In this document: piece by piece, positions 36,013 to 45,099 of the stretch
How positions within the stretch are numbered: position 1 is the first letter of the stretch
Layout: the number at the start of each line of letters is the position of its first letter
From: Roseiarcus sp035656495
Lineage (GTDB): Bacteria; Pseudomonadota; Alphaproteobacteria; Rhizobiales; Beijerinckiaceae
Assembly: GCA_035656495.1 (NCBI GenBank)
Contig: DASRSL010000025.1
Location: 1-59,069 of the forward strand
Length of the DNA stretch: 59,069 nt
Direction: 5' to 3'
Notes under the pieces: generated by a model
Seen by the model: the letters and a program-made list of their open reading frames with translations, nothing else
What the model was told of the DNA's origin: nothing
The model's database searches: none
Position numbers and translations under genes: made by a program

Positions 36013-37110
36013 CTATCCCTTCTTCGCGTGCAGCGGGACGCTCGCGACGAAGGTTGAACCGTGGTTGATACGGCTCGTGATCGTCAGCTTTCCGCGATGG
36101 CGGGCCAGGATGTGCTTGACGATTGCGAGGCCGAGCCCGGTACCGTTCTTTGCCCGGCTCTGTGTGGCGTCGACCCGATAAAAGCGCTCGGTGAGGCGCG
36201 GCAGGTGTTCAGGCGCGATGCCGTGGCCGTAGTCGCGCACCGTGAGGGTCGCTTCCTTCTCGGTCACTGCGACCGAGACGTCGACGCGCCCGGCATTGTC
36301 GTGGTCCGGCCGGACCCCGTATTTGACCGCGTTTTCGATCAGGTTCTCGGCCACCCGGACCAGCTCGTCCCTGTCTCCGGTCACCAGCACCGGCTCCGGC
36401 GCGCTGAGGCGGATTTCGACTCCGACGTCCTTGGCCATCGGACTGAGCGCGTCCACGACGCTGCGAGCCGTCTGGGCGAGGTCGACCGCCGTCTCAGGAC
36501 GAACGTGCTGCTTCTGCTCAATACGCGAAAGCGAGAGCAGGTCCTCAATCAGCCGGGCCATGCGCCGGCCTTGCTCGCGCATGATCGCAAGAAACCGATC
36601 GCGCGCCCCGGGGTCGTCGCGGGCGGAACCCTGCAGCGTCTCTATGAAGCCGAGGAGCGAGGCGAGCGGCGTGCGCAATTCGTGGCTGGCGTTAGCGATG
36701 AAGTCGACCCGCATGCGTTCGGCCCGCCGGACCTCGGTCAGATCGCGCAGCGTGAGAAGGGTCGCAACCACCGCGTTGTCAGCGGTCGCGAGTGGGGCGA
36801 CGCAGACGTCGAACAGCCGCTCGACCGGCACGCGCTCGCTCCATTGGACCCGTTCGGCCTCGCCGCTGGCCATCACGCGCCGTCGCGCGTCGACGACGTC
36901 GGGCGCCCGAAGGGCCAGGACGAACGGTTCGCCGACCTTAAGACCCGGCAGGAGACGCAACGCGGTCTGGTTGGCTGAGGCGGCTCGTCCGTCCGGCCCG
37001 ACAATCACTGCCGGCTCCGGCATCGCCTCGACGAGCTTCGCCGCGAACGGCGAGTGGATCAAGGTCTCGAGTTGGACGGCTTTCGCGTCGCTCATCGAAG
37101 GCTTTGTCAA
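36013..37110 (-). CDS. PhoR-like sensor histidine kinase without membrane helices
   Basis: 365 residues. A PAS domain occupies about 22-130 (VEAMPEPAVIVGPDGRAASA). The H-box is FIANASHELRTPLASLLGFI, followed by the HATPase boxes ENLIENAVKYG, VRDYGHGIAPEHLPRLTERF and GTGLGLAIVKHILARHRGKL. This is the PhoR/ResE architecture, but there is no transmembrane segment at the N-terminus, so it should be cytosolic or partner-anchored. No response regulator, pst or phoB gene is adjacent. Its start overlaps the UPF0104 gene stop by 4 bp. Phosphate sensing is inference from similarity only. Confidence 0.85.
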   Translation of the reverse strand: MTKPSMSDAKAVQLETLIHSPFAAKLVEAMPEPAVIVGPDGRAASANQTALRLLPGLKVGEPFVLALRAPDVVDARRRVMASGEAERVQWSERVPVERLFDVCVAPLATADNAVVATLLTLRDLTEVRRAERMRVDFIANASHELRTPLASLLGFIETLQGSARDDPGARDRFLAIMREQGRRMARLIEDLLSLSRIEQKQHVRPETAVDLAQTARSVVDALSPMAKDVGVEIRLSAPEPVLVTGDRDELVRVAENLIENAVKYGVRPDHDNAGRVDVSVAVTEKEATLTVRDYGHGIAPEHLPRLTERFYRVDATQSRAKNGTGLGLAIVKHILARHRGKLTITSRINHGSTFVASVPLHAKKG

Positions 37111-38174
37111 TCGTCAGCCGGCGCCGACATCGCTTCGCGGATCGATCGCCAGCGCCGTGTCGCCTCGACGCCGCCAAGCAGCGCCATCGCGCCAATGAAG
37201 GGCGCGACGTAATAGATGCCCCGAAAGAGCAGAAGGGAGGCGAGCACCGCGGCGCTGTTGCCGCCCACTCCCTGGAGAATGGTCGCCTCGAACACGCCGA
37301 GGCCGCCGGGGGAATGGCTGGCGATGCCGAGCATGGCGGCGAACGAATAAAGCGTGGCGAAGGTCGGATAACCGATCGTCGAGCCCTTCGGCAGGAGGAC
37401 GTAAAGCGCGGCGGACGCCGAGCAAACGTCGATAATGCCCAGCGCCATCTGCCCCAAGGTGAGCAGAGGCCCCGGCAACCTGAAATTGCCGAAGATCGGC
37501 TCTCCCCGCCATCGCATTCTGCCGATCCAGGCGAGATAAGCAATCAACACCGCTATGGCGCTGAGACCGATCAGGCGGTTGGCGAGCGGATTGAAGTGAT
37601 CGATTTCCGCCACGGCGTCGGACGCGGATATGAAGCCGGTCCCGACGATAAATCCCATGCCGAGCCAGAAGGTGACGCCGGCCACGACGGTGAGACTCGC
37701 GACCTTGCCCGCCGTCAGGCCCGCCGGCGCATAGAGCCAATAGCGGACGGCGCCGCCTGTCACCAGCGGAAAGCCCAACGTGAAAGAAACCGCGTAGCTC
37801 GCGAAGGACGCCAGCGCCGTCAGCCAGTAGGGGACTTTGATACCCAAATGCCTCAACGCGAGACCGTCGTAGCCCGTGAGCGCCAGATAGCTCAGCGCGG
37901 TGAATGCGAAAGCGAGCGTGATCTGATCGCCGCCGGTCGCCGCGATCGCCCCCTTGAACTTGTTGACGTCGATGCGAAGCAGAGTCCGCACGAAGATCGT
38001 CAGAGAAACGGAGATGATGAGGACGCTCGTCGTCAAACCGAGGCGTCGCACCGCGCCGCGATGGCGACCGAGGGCCTCGATCAAGCGTGCGACCGAACTG
38101 TCGGGATCCGGGGGGCGCAGCGCGCTGCCGGACGTCCGGTTCGAGGCCGGGCGTCGTTCCTGCACCTGCGCCAT
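37107..38174 (-). CDS. UPF0104/LPG-synthase-TM-type integral membrane protein
   Basis: 355 residues, about eight membrane helices from residue 45 on. The family signature is visible in SYAVSFTLGFPLVTGGAVRY with WLYAPAGLT, and near the end GIASHSPGGLGVFEATIL. The fold is that of the membrane flippase half of MprF and AglD-type proteins; the soluble aminoacyl-transferase domain of MprF is absent. Such proteins are thought to move lipids or lipid-linked compounds across the inner membrane. It is translationally coupled (ATGA) to the PhoR-like kinase, an unusual partner. Confidence 0.85.
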   Translation of the reverse strand: MAQVQERRPASNRTSGSALRPPDPDSSVARLIEALGRHRGAVRRLGLTTSVLIISVSLTIFVRTLLRIDVNKFKGAIAATGGDQITLAFAFTALSYLALTGYDGLALRHLGIKVPYWLTALASFASYAVSFTLGFPLVTGGAVRYWLYAPAGLTAGKVASLTVVAGVTFWLGMGFIVGTGFISASDAVAEIDHFNPLANRLIGLSAIAVLIAYLAWIGRMRWRGEPIFGNFRLPGPLLTLGQMALGIIDVCSASAALYVLLPKGSTIGYPTFATLYSFAAMLGIASHSPGGLGVFEATILQGVGGNSAAVLASLLLFRGIYYVAPFIGAMALLGGVEATRRWRSIREAMSAPADD

Positions 38175-38264
38175 GCCTTCTTCCTGTCGGACCGGCGCCG
38201 CCTATAGGACCTTAGCCGGCGCCGCGCAAGCTATTGACCACCCGCTCGTTATGTTAGAAGCCGA

Positions 38265-39251
38265 TCAACCGAGAGCGACGCATTGCTTGGTCTTCCAGGA
38301 CTGATAGGCCGCGTCGGCGAGGAGGTTCGCCCTGAGGCCGTCCTCGCCGTCGGGGCGCGCCGTTGCGCCGTTCATGACGGCGTTGACGAAAGCGTCGAGT
38401 TCGTTCCGATAGGCGGCCTCATAACGCTCGAGAAAGAAGTTCAGAGCCTTGTCGCTGGCGAAACCATGCGCGCCGGCGACCTCCACCGTCGTCTCCCTCA
38501 CGTTGGCGACCCGGGCCATGCCATTTGCGCCATGCGCCTCCACGCGCTGGTCATACCCGTAGGTCGCACGGCGCGAATTGGAGATCTGGACGACTTTGCC
38601 CGATCTCGTCTCCATGATGACGACGGCGGTGTCGATATCGCCCGCTTCGCCGATCGCCTTGCCGACGAGAGCCGAACCCATGGCGCTGACCAGGACCGGC
38701 TCCTCGCCGAGAATGAACCGCGCCATGTCGAAATCGTGGATCATCATGTCTCGGAAGAGGCCGCCGGAACGGGCGATGTAGGAGACCGGGGGCGGAGAGG
38801 GATCGCGCGACGTGATGGAGACGATTTCCAGCGCGCCGATCGCGCCCTCGGCGATGCGCTTCTGCAGAGAGGCGATGTTGGGATCGAAGCGCCGGTTGAA
38901 CCCGATCATGAGGGTCGCATTGGACTGCCTGACCACCTCGAGGCAGGCGCGAATGCGTTTGACCTCGAGGTCGATCGGCTTCTCGCAGAATATCGCCTTC
39001 TTCGCCCGCGCGGCCCGCTCGATAAGGTCGGCGTGCGTGTCGGTTGGGGAGCAAATGGCGACCGCCTCGACTTGGTTGGAGCCGAGAATCTCGTCGACCA
39101 TCGCCGTTTTCGCGCCGGTCGCCGCCGCGAGCGCCTCGGCCGCGCCAGGATCGGCATCGGCGACAAAGACCACCCGACAGTCGCGCCGCGCCGCTATGTT
39201 GCCGCCGTGTATCTTGCCGATGCGGCCGGCGCCGATGAGCCCGAATTTCAT
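38265..39251 (-). CDS. iolG: Inositol 2-dehydrogenase (Gfo/Idh/MocA family)
   Basis: 328 residues from ATG 39251, preceded by GGGAGGATATC. It oxidises myo-inositol to 2-keto-myo-inositol with NAD. N-terminal Rossmann domain: MKFGLIGAGRIGKIHGGNIA, and the EKP motif in AIFCEKPIDLEV. The catalytic lysine is in EKP, and the substrate-pocket histidine lies in FRDMMIHDFDMARFILG. The length matches rhizobial IolG/Idh. It is divergent from the SDR-iolCDEB operon across a 149-bp intergenic region, where shared regulation is likely. Confidence 0.9.
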   Translation of the reverse strand: MKFGLIGAGRIGKIHGGNIAARRDCRVVFVADADPGAAEALAAATGAKTAMVDEILGSNQVEAVAICSPTDTHADLIERAARAKKAIFCEKPIDLEVKRIRACLEVVRQSNATLMIGFNRRFDPNIASLQKRIAEGAIGALEIVSITSRDPSPPPVSYIARSGGLFRDMMIHDFDMARFILGEEPVLVSAMGSALVGKAIGEAGDIDTAVVIMETRSGKVVQISNSRRATYGYDQRVEAHGANGMARVANVRETTVEVAGAHGFASDKALNFFLERYEAAYRNELDAFVNAVMNGATARPDGEDGLRANLLADAAYQSWKTKQCVALG

Positions 39252-39314
39252 GATATCCTCCCACGCGAATGCGTCCGAGAGCCTTCTCGGAACGCCCTGA
39301 AAAAAGAATATCCG

Positions 39315-39333
39315 TTCCATATTGACTTTGGAA
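39315..39333. promoter_or_regulatory. Inverted repeat in the iolG-iol operon divergent region
   Basis: TTCCA-N9-TGGAA lies midway between the divergent starts in an A/T-rich tract. A TTGACT -35-like hexamer overlaps it (39322-39327), with TTTCAT 17 bp on, pointing to the plus-strand genes. GGAA/TTCC palindromes are bound by IolR (RpiR-type) repressors in rhizobia; no iolR gene is in this window, so the binder is inferred. Confidence 0.45.
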
Positions 39334-39400
39334 TAGAATTTTTGTTTCATTATTTGTCGGTCGATGGCTGCCAGCCGTGATCCGGAGGAGGAAATCGCCC

Positions 39401-40243
39401 ATGGACGCCCATACGGCAACCGAGGCCGCGCGCGACGTCTATCGCGGCCCGGGCAATCTCGCTGGCAAGATCGCCGTGGTGACTGGGGGCACCCAAGGGC
39501 TCGGCGAGGCGGTCGCGCGACTCTTCGCGGAGCGCGGGGCCGCGGGCCTCGTAATCTGTGGCCGCAACGCCGAGAACGGCGCGCGGGTGTCGAAGGACAT
39601 TTCTGCAGCCGGATGCCAAACCGTCTTCGTTAAGGCGGATCTCGCCAGGGTTGCGGACTGCCGAAAAGTCATCGCTGAGGCGGACAGGCGATTCGGGCGG
39701 GTCGACGTCCTGGTCAATGCGGCGGCGCTGACCGATCGAGGCGACATCTTCGAAACGACCGAGGACCGCTACAACGAGATCTTCGACGTGAACGTTCGGG
39801 CGCCTTTCTTCCTCATTCAGGAGACGGCCCGAATCATGCGACGGGAGAAGATCGGTGGCGCGATCGTCAATATCCAGTCGATATCGGCCCATGGCGGGGC
39901 GCCGTTCATTGCGGCCTATTGCGCTTCCAAAGGCGCTCTCGCGACCCTGACTCGCAACGTCGCCCACTCGCTGATCAAGTTCCGCATCCGCGTCAACGGC
40001 CTCAATATTGGCTGGATGTCGACGCCGGGCGAGGACCGCATCAGGAAGACCTATCATGGCGACCAGGACGGCTGGCTCGAGGGCGCCGCGAAGACGAGGC
40101 CTTTCGGACGGCTGATCGATCCAAAGGAGGTCGCCCGCGCCTGCGCCTATCTCGGTTCGGACGAATCCGGGCTGATGACCGGCGCCAATATCGACTTCGA
40201 CCAGAATGTCGTCGGCGCAGACGATGCGCCGATCGAGCCCTAA
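39401..40243 (+). CDS. SDR-family oxidoreductase in the inositol cluster
   Basis: 280 residues from ATG 39401, with GGAGGAAA upstream. Classical SDR: VVTGGTQGLGEAVARLF, NAAALTDRGD, catalytic Ser in NIQSISAHGGAPF, and YCASKGA (YxxxK). It is the first gene of the plus-strand iol operon and its end overlaps iolC by 38 bp. It is not part of the canonical Bacillus pathway; in rhizobia and relatives, SDRs at this place may act on other inositol stereoisomers or keto-inositols. That role is inference. Confidence 0.87.
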   Translation: MDAHTATEAARDVYRGPGNLAGKIAVVTGGTQGLGEAVARLFAERGAAGLVICGRNAENGARVSKDISAAGCQTVFVKADLARVADCRKVIAEADRRFGRVDVLVNAAALTDRGDIFETTEDRYNEIFDVNVRAPFFLIQETARIMRREKIGGAIVNIQSISAHGGAPFIAAYCASKGALATLTRNVAHSLIKFRIRVNGLNIGWMSTPGEDRIRKTYHGDQDGWLEGAAKTRPFGRLIDPKEVARACAYLGSDESGLMTGANIDFDQNVVGADDAPIEP

Positions 40244-42164
40244 ACGGAAAAGCCCGCCCGTGTTCGACCCCCGCCTCGACGTCATCACCATCGGCCGGTC
40301 CTCGGTCGACCTCTACGGCGTCCAGGTCGGCGGGCGCCTCGAGGATATGGCGAGCTTTTCCAAGGCGGTCGGGGGATGCCCGACCAACATCGCCATCGGT
40401 TCGGCGCGCCTGGGGCTCAAGAGCGGCCTTATCACCCGGGTCGGCGATGAGCATATGGGCCGGTTCATCCGCGAGCAATGCGCACGCGAAGGGGTGGATG
40501 TATCCGGAATCCATACAGATCCATCGCGTCTGACCTCGATCGTGCTTCTCGGCATACGAGATGAAAGAACCTTTCCGCTCATCTTCTATCGCGACAACTG
40601 CGCCGACGGCGCGCTCGACGAAAGCGACATCGATCCGGCCTATATCGAGAGCGCGAAGGCGATCCTGGTCAGCGGCACGCACTTCGCCCGCGCGAACACT
40701 GCAGCCGCCCAATTGAAAGCGATGCGGATCGCGCGCGCCGGCGGCGGCAGAATCGTATTCGACATCGACTTTCGCCCGAATTTATGGGGGCTCGCCGGCC
40801 ACGGGGCGGGGGAGGAGCGGTATATCAAGTCGGGCGACGTGACGCGCAGCCTCAGCGCCATCCTGCCGCAATGCGATCTCATCGTCGGCACCGAGGAGGA
40901 GATCATGATTGCGGGCGGAGCCGACAATCCGCTCGCGGCGTTGAAGGTCGTGCGCGCCGCGACGGCGGCGACCCTCGTGCTCAAGCGCGGCCCGATGGGA
41001 TGCGTCGTGTTTCCGGGCGAAATTCCCGACAGCCTGGACGAGGGAGTCCAGGGGCCCGGCTTTCCCGTCGAAGTCTATAACGTGCTGGGCGCCGGCGACG
41101 CGTTCATGTCGGGCTTCCTTCGCGGGTGGCTGCGCGACGAGCCGCTCAGGACCTGCTGCGCTTTCGCCAACGCGGCCGGCGCTTTCGCAGTGTCGCGGCT
41201 CCTGTGTTCGGCGGAATACCCCACCTGGACCGAGCTCAGCCGGTTTCTCGAACACGGCTCTCCGCATCGCGCCTTGCGCCGGGACGAGGCGCTGAACCAC
41301 CTGCATTGGGCGACGACGCGCCGGCCCCAGCCGTCGGCGATCATGGCCCTCGCCATCGATCATCGCGCGCAGCTCGAAAAAATCGCAGACGACGCCGGAG
41401 CGCCGCGCGAGCGCATATCGGCTTTTAAGCTGCTTGCAGTCGAGGCGGCGGCAAAGGTGGCCGCGGGGCGGCCGGGCTACGGCATGCTCCTTGACGGCAA
41501 ATACGGGCGCGAGGCTCTGTTCCGCGCTCTCGATCACGGCTTTTGGATCGGGCGGCCGGTCGAGGAGCCGGGCTCGCGACCGCTCGATTTCGAATTCGGC
41601 GGCTCGCTCGCAGCCAAGCTTCAGGAATGGCCGGTCGCCCATACGATCAAGTGCCTTTGCTTCTACCATCCCGACGATCCGCCGGAGCTCAAGTCGCGGC
41701 AGGAGCGCGAGCTTCTGCGCCTGTATGACGCCGCCCGCACACTCGGCCGCGAGCTCCTGATCGAGATCATCGCGAGCAGGAACGGGGCTATTGAGGATGA
41801 CACCACTGCGCGCGTCATCGAGCGGCTTTACGCCCTCGGGGTGAAGCCGGACTGGTGGAAGCTCGAGGGCCAGTCTTCACGCGCAGGGTGGGACGCGGTC
41901 GAGCGCGCAGTGAAAGGCGGAGATCCGCTCTGTCGCGGCGTCGTTCTGCTCGGGCTCGAAGCGCCGGAGGAGGATCTTGCGCAAGCCTTTGCGCTCGCGC
42001 GACACTGTGGCGTCGTCAAAGGCTTTGCAGTCGGCCGTACGATCTTCGTCGAATCGGCGGGTGAATGGCTCGCCGGGCGGATCGGCGACCGCGAAGCGGT
42101 CGAGCGTATGGCGGGCGCTTTCGCGCGTCTGTGCGCGCTGTGGCGCGAGTGGGCGCATGAATGA
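40206..42164 (+). CDS. iolC: 5-dehydro-2-deoxygluconokinase fused to DUF2090 aldolase-like domain
   Basis: 652 residues from ATG 40206 (GTG 40260 also possible). The N-terminal PfkB kinase (about 22-350) has VDLYGVQVGGRLEDMASFSK, GGCPTNIAIGSARLGLKSGL and the active-site NVLGAGDAFMSGFLRGW. The C-terminal ~300 residues are DUF2090 (IMALAIDHRAQLEKIADDAG, KLLAVEAAAKVAAGRPGYGM, DWWKLEGQSSRAGWDAVE), an aldolase-like TIM barrel. This fusion is standard in proteobacterial iol clusters. It phosphorylates 2-deoxy-5-keto-gluconate, and the DUF2090 part may take the place of IolJ aldolase by cleaving the product. Confidence 0.93.
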   Translation: MSSAQTMRRSSPKRKSPPVFDPRLDVITIGRSSVDLYGVQVGGRLEDMASFSKAVGGCPTNIAIGSARLGLKSGLITRVGDEHMGRFIREQCAREGVDVSGIHTDPSRLTSIVLLGIRDERTFPLIFYRDNCADGALDESDIDPAYIESAKAILVSGTHFARANTAAAQLKAMRIARAGGGRIVFDIDFRPNLWGLAGHGAGEERYIKSGDVTRSLSAILPQCDLIVGTEEEIMIAGGADNPLAALKVVRAATAATLVLKRGPMGCVVFPGEIPDSLDEGVQGPGFPVEVYNVLGAGDAFMSGFLRGWLRDEPLRTCCAFANAAGAFAVSRLLCSAEYPTWTELSRFLEHGSPHRALRRDEALNHLHWATTRRPQPSAIMALAIDHRAQLEKIADDAGAPRERISAFKLLAVEAAAKVAAGRPGYGMLLDGKYGREALFRALDHGFWIGRPVEEPGSRPLDFEFGGSLAAKLQEWPVAHTIKCLCFYHPDDPPELKSRQERELLRLYDAARTLGRELLIEIIASRNGAIEDDTTARVIERLYALGVKPDWWKLEGQSSRAGWDAVERAVKGGDPLCRGVVLLGLEAPEEDLAQAFALARHCGVVKGFAVGRTIFVESAGEWLAGRIGDREAVERMAGAFARLCALWREWAHE

Positions 42165-42274
42165 GTCTGATGTTGAACGACAGCGATGTTGATGCGGCGA
42201 TCGAAACCGGGCTCCGCGAGTGCGATTTGCGCGCAAGCGCGCCAAGCGCCCTCGCCGGCGTCCACATGCCGTAG
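42161..42274 (+). CDS. Possible 37-residue coupled micro-ORF between iolC and iolD
   Basis: ATG 42161 overlaps the iolC stop (ATGA) and opens a 37-codon frame beginning MSLMLNDSDVDAAIETGLR, ending at TAG 42272. It resembles no known protein. It may be a real coupled leader, a remnant of a deleted gene, or chance: the 160-bp spacer is unusually long for this tightly packed operon. Confidence 0.3.
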   Translation: MSLMLNDSDVDAAIETGLRECDLRASAPSALAGVHMP

Positions 42275-42326
42275 GACCTAATGCGCATCGCGGACGGCGC
42301 GTGCGCGACCTGTATGAGGAAACCGA

Positions 42327-44174
42327 ATGAAAAAGGTGCGAATGACCGCCGCTCAGGCAATGGCGCGTTTCCTCGCGGCCCAGAGAGTGGAAATCGACGG
42401 CGGCGAGCACCGCCTCTTCGAAGGCGTCTTCGCCCTTTTCGGTCACGGCAACGTCGCCGGTCTCGGCGAAGCGCTTTACGCCGAGCGCGATGCCTTGCCG
42501 ACCTACCGCGCTCACAACGAGCAGGCAATGGCGCATGCGGCGATTGCCTTCGCCAAGGCGTCGCGGCGAAAGCGGATGATGGCCTGCACGACCTCGATCG
42601 GTCCCGGCGCGACCAACATGGTCACCGCGGCCGCGGTCGCGCATGTCAACCGGCTTCCTGTCCTCCTCATTCCAGGCGATGTTTTCGCCAATCGCAGGCC
42701 CGATCCTGTTCTCCAGCAGGTGGAGGATTTCGGAGACGGCACGATCAGCGCCAATGACTGCTTTCGCCCGGTGTCACGCTATTTCGACCGGATCGTGCGA
42801 CCCGAGCAGGTGGTGCCGGCGCTGAACAGAGCCATGGCGGTTTTGACCGATTCGGCCGATTGTGGCCCCGTGACGCTGGGCTTCTGCCAGGATGTGCAGA
42901 CGGAGGCTTATGACTACCCCGAGAGCTTCTTCGAGGTGCGAGTGCATCGCGCGCGCCGTATCGCTCCCGACCCGCGCGAGGTGGCCGAGGCCTCGGCGCT
43001 CTTGAGCAGGGCGAAGAAGCCCCTTGTCGTCTGCGGCGGCGGCGTCCTCTATTCCGACGCCGAAAAGGAGCTAATGGATCTCTGCGTCAAGCGGGGCGTT
43101 CCGGTCGCCGAGACCCAGGCCGGCAAGTCGGCGACGCCAGCGGACCATCCCTTGGCCATGGGGGCGATCGGGGTCACCGGCACGAGCAGCGCCAACGCGC
43201 TCGCGGCGGAGGCGGATGTGATCGTCGGCGTCGGGACCCGTTTCGCCGACTTCACGACTGGGTCCTGGGCCCTGTTCAAGAATCCGGATCGCCGGTTCAT
43301 CGGCATCAATGTCCAGCCGTTCGACGCCGCGAAGCACCATTCCGTTGCGGTCGTCGGCGACGCGCGCGTTGCGCTCGATGCGCTCGACGCCGCGCTTGGC
43401 GATTGGAAAGCGCCGCGGGCTTGGACGGACGCAGCCGCCAAGGCTAAGACCGAATGGGAGGCGACCGCCGACCGCTACATTGGGCCGACCAATGCGCCGC
43501 TGCCGAGCGACGCCGCAGTGCTGGGCGCGCTGATGCGAGTCGGCGCGACGAACGACGTCGTCGTCTGCGCCGCAGGTGGTCTCCCCGGCGAATTGCACAA
43601 GTTGTGGCGGCCGGGAGCCCCGCTCGGCTATCACGTCGAATACGGCTATTCCTGCATGGGCTACGAGATCGCCGGAGCGATCGGCGTCAAGATGGCCTTG
43701 CCTGATCGCGAAGTCGTCGTCACCGTCGGCGATGGCTCGTACCTGATGATGAATTCCGAGATCGCGACCTCCGTCATGCTCGCCCAGAAGCTTATCATCG
43801 TCGTCCTCGACAATCGCGGCTTCGCCTGTATCAATCGCCTGCAGAAGGAGACCGGCGGAGCCCCGTTCAACAATCTCTGGAAAGACGCTCGGCACGATGT
43901 CCTTCCCGAAATTGATTTCGCCGCTCACGCGCGCTCGCTCGGCGCTTCGGCTGTCAAGGTCGCCTCGATCGCGGAGCTCGAGGCGGCCTTCAAGGCGGCC
44001 CGCGCAGCCAGAACGACACAGGTCATCGTCATCGACACCGACCCGATTGCCTCGACCGACGCGGGCGGCTTCTGGTGGGACGTGGCCGTCCCGTCCGCGT
44101 CGGCGCGCGCTGAAGTCGGCGCGGCGCGCCGGAACTATGAGAAAGCACTGGAAAGCCAGCGCATCGGGGATTGA
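42327..44174 (+). CDS. iolD: 3D-(3,5/4)-trihydroxycyclohexane-1,2-dione acylhydrolase
   Basis: 615 residues, a ThDP-dependent enzyme that opens the inositol ring by hydrolysing THcHDO to 5-deoxy-glucuronate. N-terminal Pyr domain: FGHGNVAGLGEAL, AHNEQAMAHAAIAFAKA (catalytic Glu), and CTTSIGPGATNMVTAAAVAH. The central domain has VVCGGGVLYSDAEKEL. The C-terminal PP domain carries the GDGSYLMMNSEIATSVM ThDP motif. Length and order match IolD. iolE begins 1 bp after the stop. Confidence 0.95.
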   Translation: MKKVRMTAAQAMARFLAAQRVEIDGGEHRLFEGVFALFGHGNVAGLGEALYAERDALPTYRAHNEQAMAHAAIAFAKASRRKRMMACTTSIGPGATNMVTAAAVAHVNRLPVLLIPGDVFANRRPDPVLQQVEDFGDGTISANDCFRPVSRYFDRIVRPEQVVPALNRAMAVLTDSADCGPVTLGFCQDVQTEAYDYPESFFEVRVHRARRIAPDPREVAEASALLSRAKKPLVVCGGGVLYSDAEKELMDLCVKRGVPVAETQAGKSATPADHPLAMGAIGVTGTSSANALAAEADVIVGVGTRFADFTTGSWALFKNPDRRFIGINVQPFDAAKHHSVAVVGDARVALDALDAALGDWKAPRAWTDAAAKAKTEWEATADRYIGPTNAPLPSDAAVLGALMRVGATNDVVVCAAGGLPGELHKLWRPGAPLGYHVEYGYSCMGYEIAGAIGVKMALPDREVVVTVGDGSYLMMNSEIATSVMLAQKLIIVVLDNRGFACINRLQKETGGAPFNNLWKDARHDVLPEIDFAAHARSLGASAVKVASIAELEAAFKAARAARTTQVIVIDTDPIASTDAGGFWWDVAVPSASARAEVGAARRNYEKALESQRIGD

Positions 44175-44175
44175 C

Positions 44176-45075
44176 ATGAGCATCCGCATCGGCGCCAACC
44201 CGATCGGCTGGAGCAACGACGATCTCCAGGAAATCGGCTGCGACACGCCGCTCGCAGCCTGCCTCGCCGAGGCCAGGGAGGCGGGCGTGGTCGGCATGGA
44301 GAAGGGTCACAAACTGCCGTCCGACGGCGCGGCGCTCAAGGACAAGCTCGCCGAATTCGGTATGACGTTCGTCGGCGGCTGGTATTCGACCGAGCTGCTC
44401 AAACGCTCCGCCCGTGAAGAGTTCGAGGTGGCCAAAGCTCATATCGCCATGACGAAGCGCGCCGGCGCCGACATCGTCATCGTCGCCGAGACGTCGAACG
44501 CGATCCACGGCGACCGCACCCGGCCGCTGTCAGATCGGCCCCGACTCGCCAAGGGAGAGTGGGCCGGCTTCGGCAGGAAAATGACCGAGTTCGCGGAGCG
44601 TCTCGCCGGCGAAGGCCTCAGGCTCTGCTACCATCATCACATGGGCACGATCGTCCAGTCGGAGCGCGACGTCGACGCCTTCATGGCCCATACGAAGCAG
44701 CCGGTGCGCCTGCTGCTCGATACGGGACACGCCCGCTGGGGCGGCTCCGATCCGGCGGCGCTGGCCAACGCCTACCGCGAGCGTATCGGACACGTGCACT
44801 GCAAGGACGTGCGCGAGGCCAGGATGCGTCAATCGAACGCGGGCGACTGGAGCTTCCTCGACTCCATCCTCGGCATGGGCGAGGATCTCGGCGTCTACAC
44901 CGCGCCCGGCGACGGCGTGATCGACTATGTCGAGGTATTCCAGGCGCTGAAGGGGTATTCCGGCTGGGTCGTGCTCGAAGCCGAACAGGACCCGAAAAAG
45001 GCCCCTGCTTTGCCCTACGCCAGGAAGGGCGTCGCCCATCTGCGCGCCGCGCTGAAGGAGGCTGGGCTCGGATGA
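44176..45075 (+). CDS. iolE: Myo-inosose-2 dehydratase
   Basis: 299 residues from ATG 44176. IolE dehydrates 2-keto-myo-inositol to the dione used by IolD. It is an AP-endonuclease-type TIM barrel: RIGANPIGWSNDDLQEIG, LRLCYHHHMGTIVQSERDVD, RLLLDTGHARWGGSDP, RIGHVHCKDVR and GWVVLEAEQDPKKAPAL. The glutamate, aspartate and histidine metal ligands of the family are all in place. It sits between iolD and iolB as in other alphaproteobacteria. Confidence 0.95.
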   Translation: MSIRIGANPIGWSNDDLQEIGCDTPLAACLAEAREAGVVGMEKGHKLPSDGAALKDKLAEFGMTFVGGWYSTELLKRSAREEFEVAKAHIAMTKRAGADIVIVAETSNAIHGDRTRPLSDRPRLAKGEWAGFGRKMTEFAERLAGEGLRLCYHHHMGTIVQSERDVDAFMAHTKQPVRLLLDTGHARWGGSDPAALANAYRERIGHVHCKDVREARMRQSNAGDWSFLDSILGMGEDLGVYTAPGDGVIDYVEVFQALKGYSGWVVLEAEQDPKKAPALPYARKGVAHLRAALKEAGLG

Positions 45076-45099
45076 AAGGCTCAGGTTGAGGAGACAGCC

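Noticed and set aside
42161..42274. Possible CRISPR or riboswitch-like structure in the iolC-iolD spacer
   Set aside because: No repeat array or recognisable aptamer core; only a short open frame is visible.
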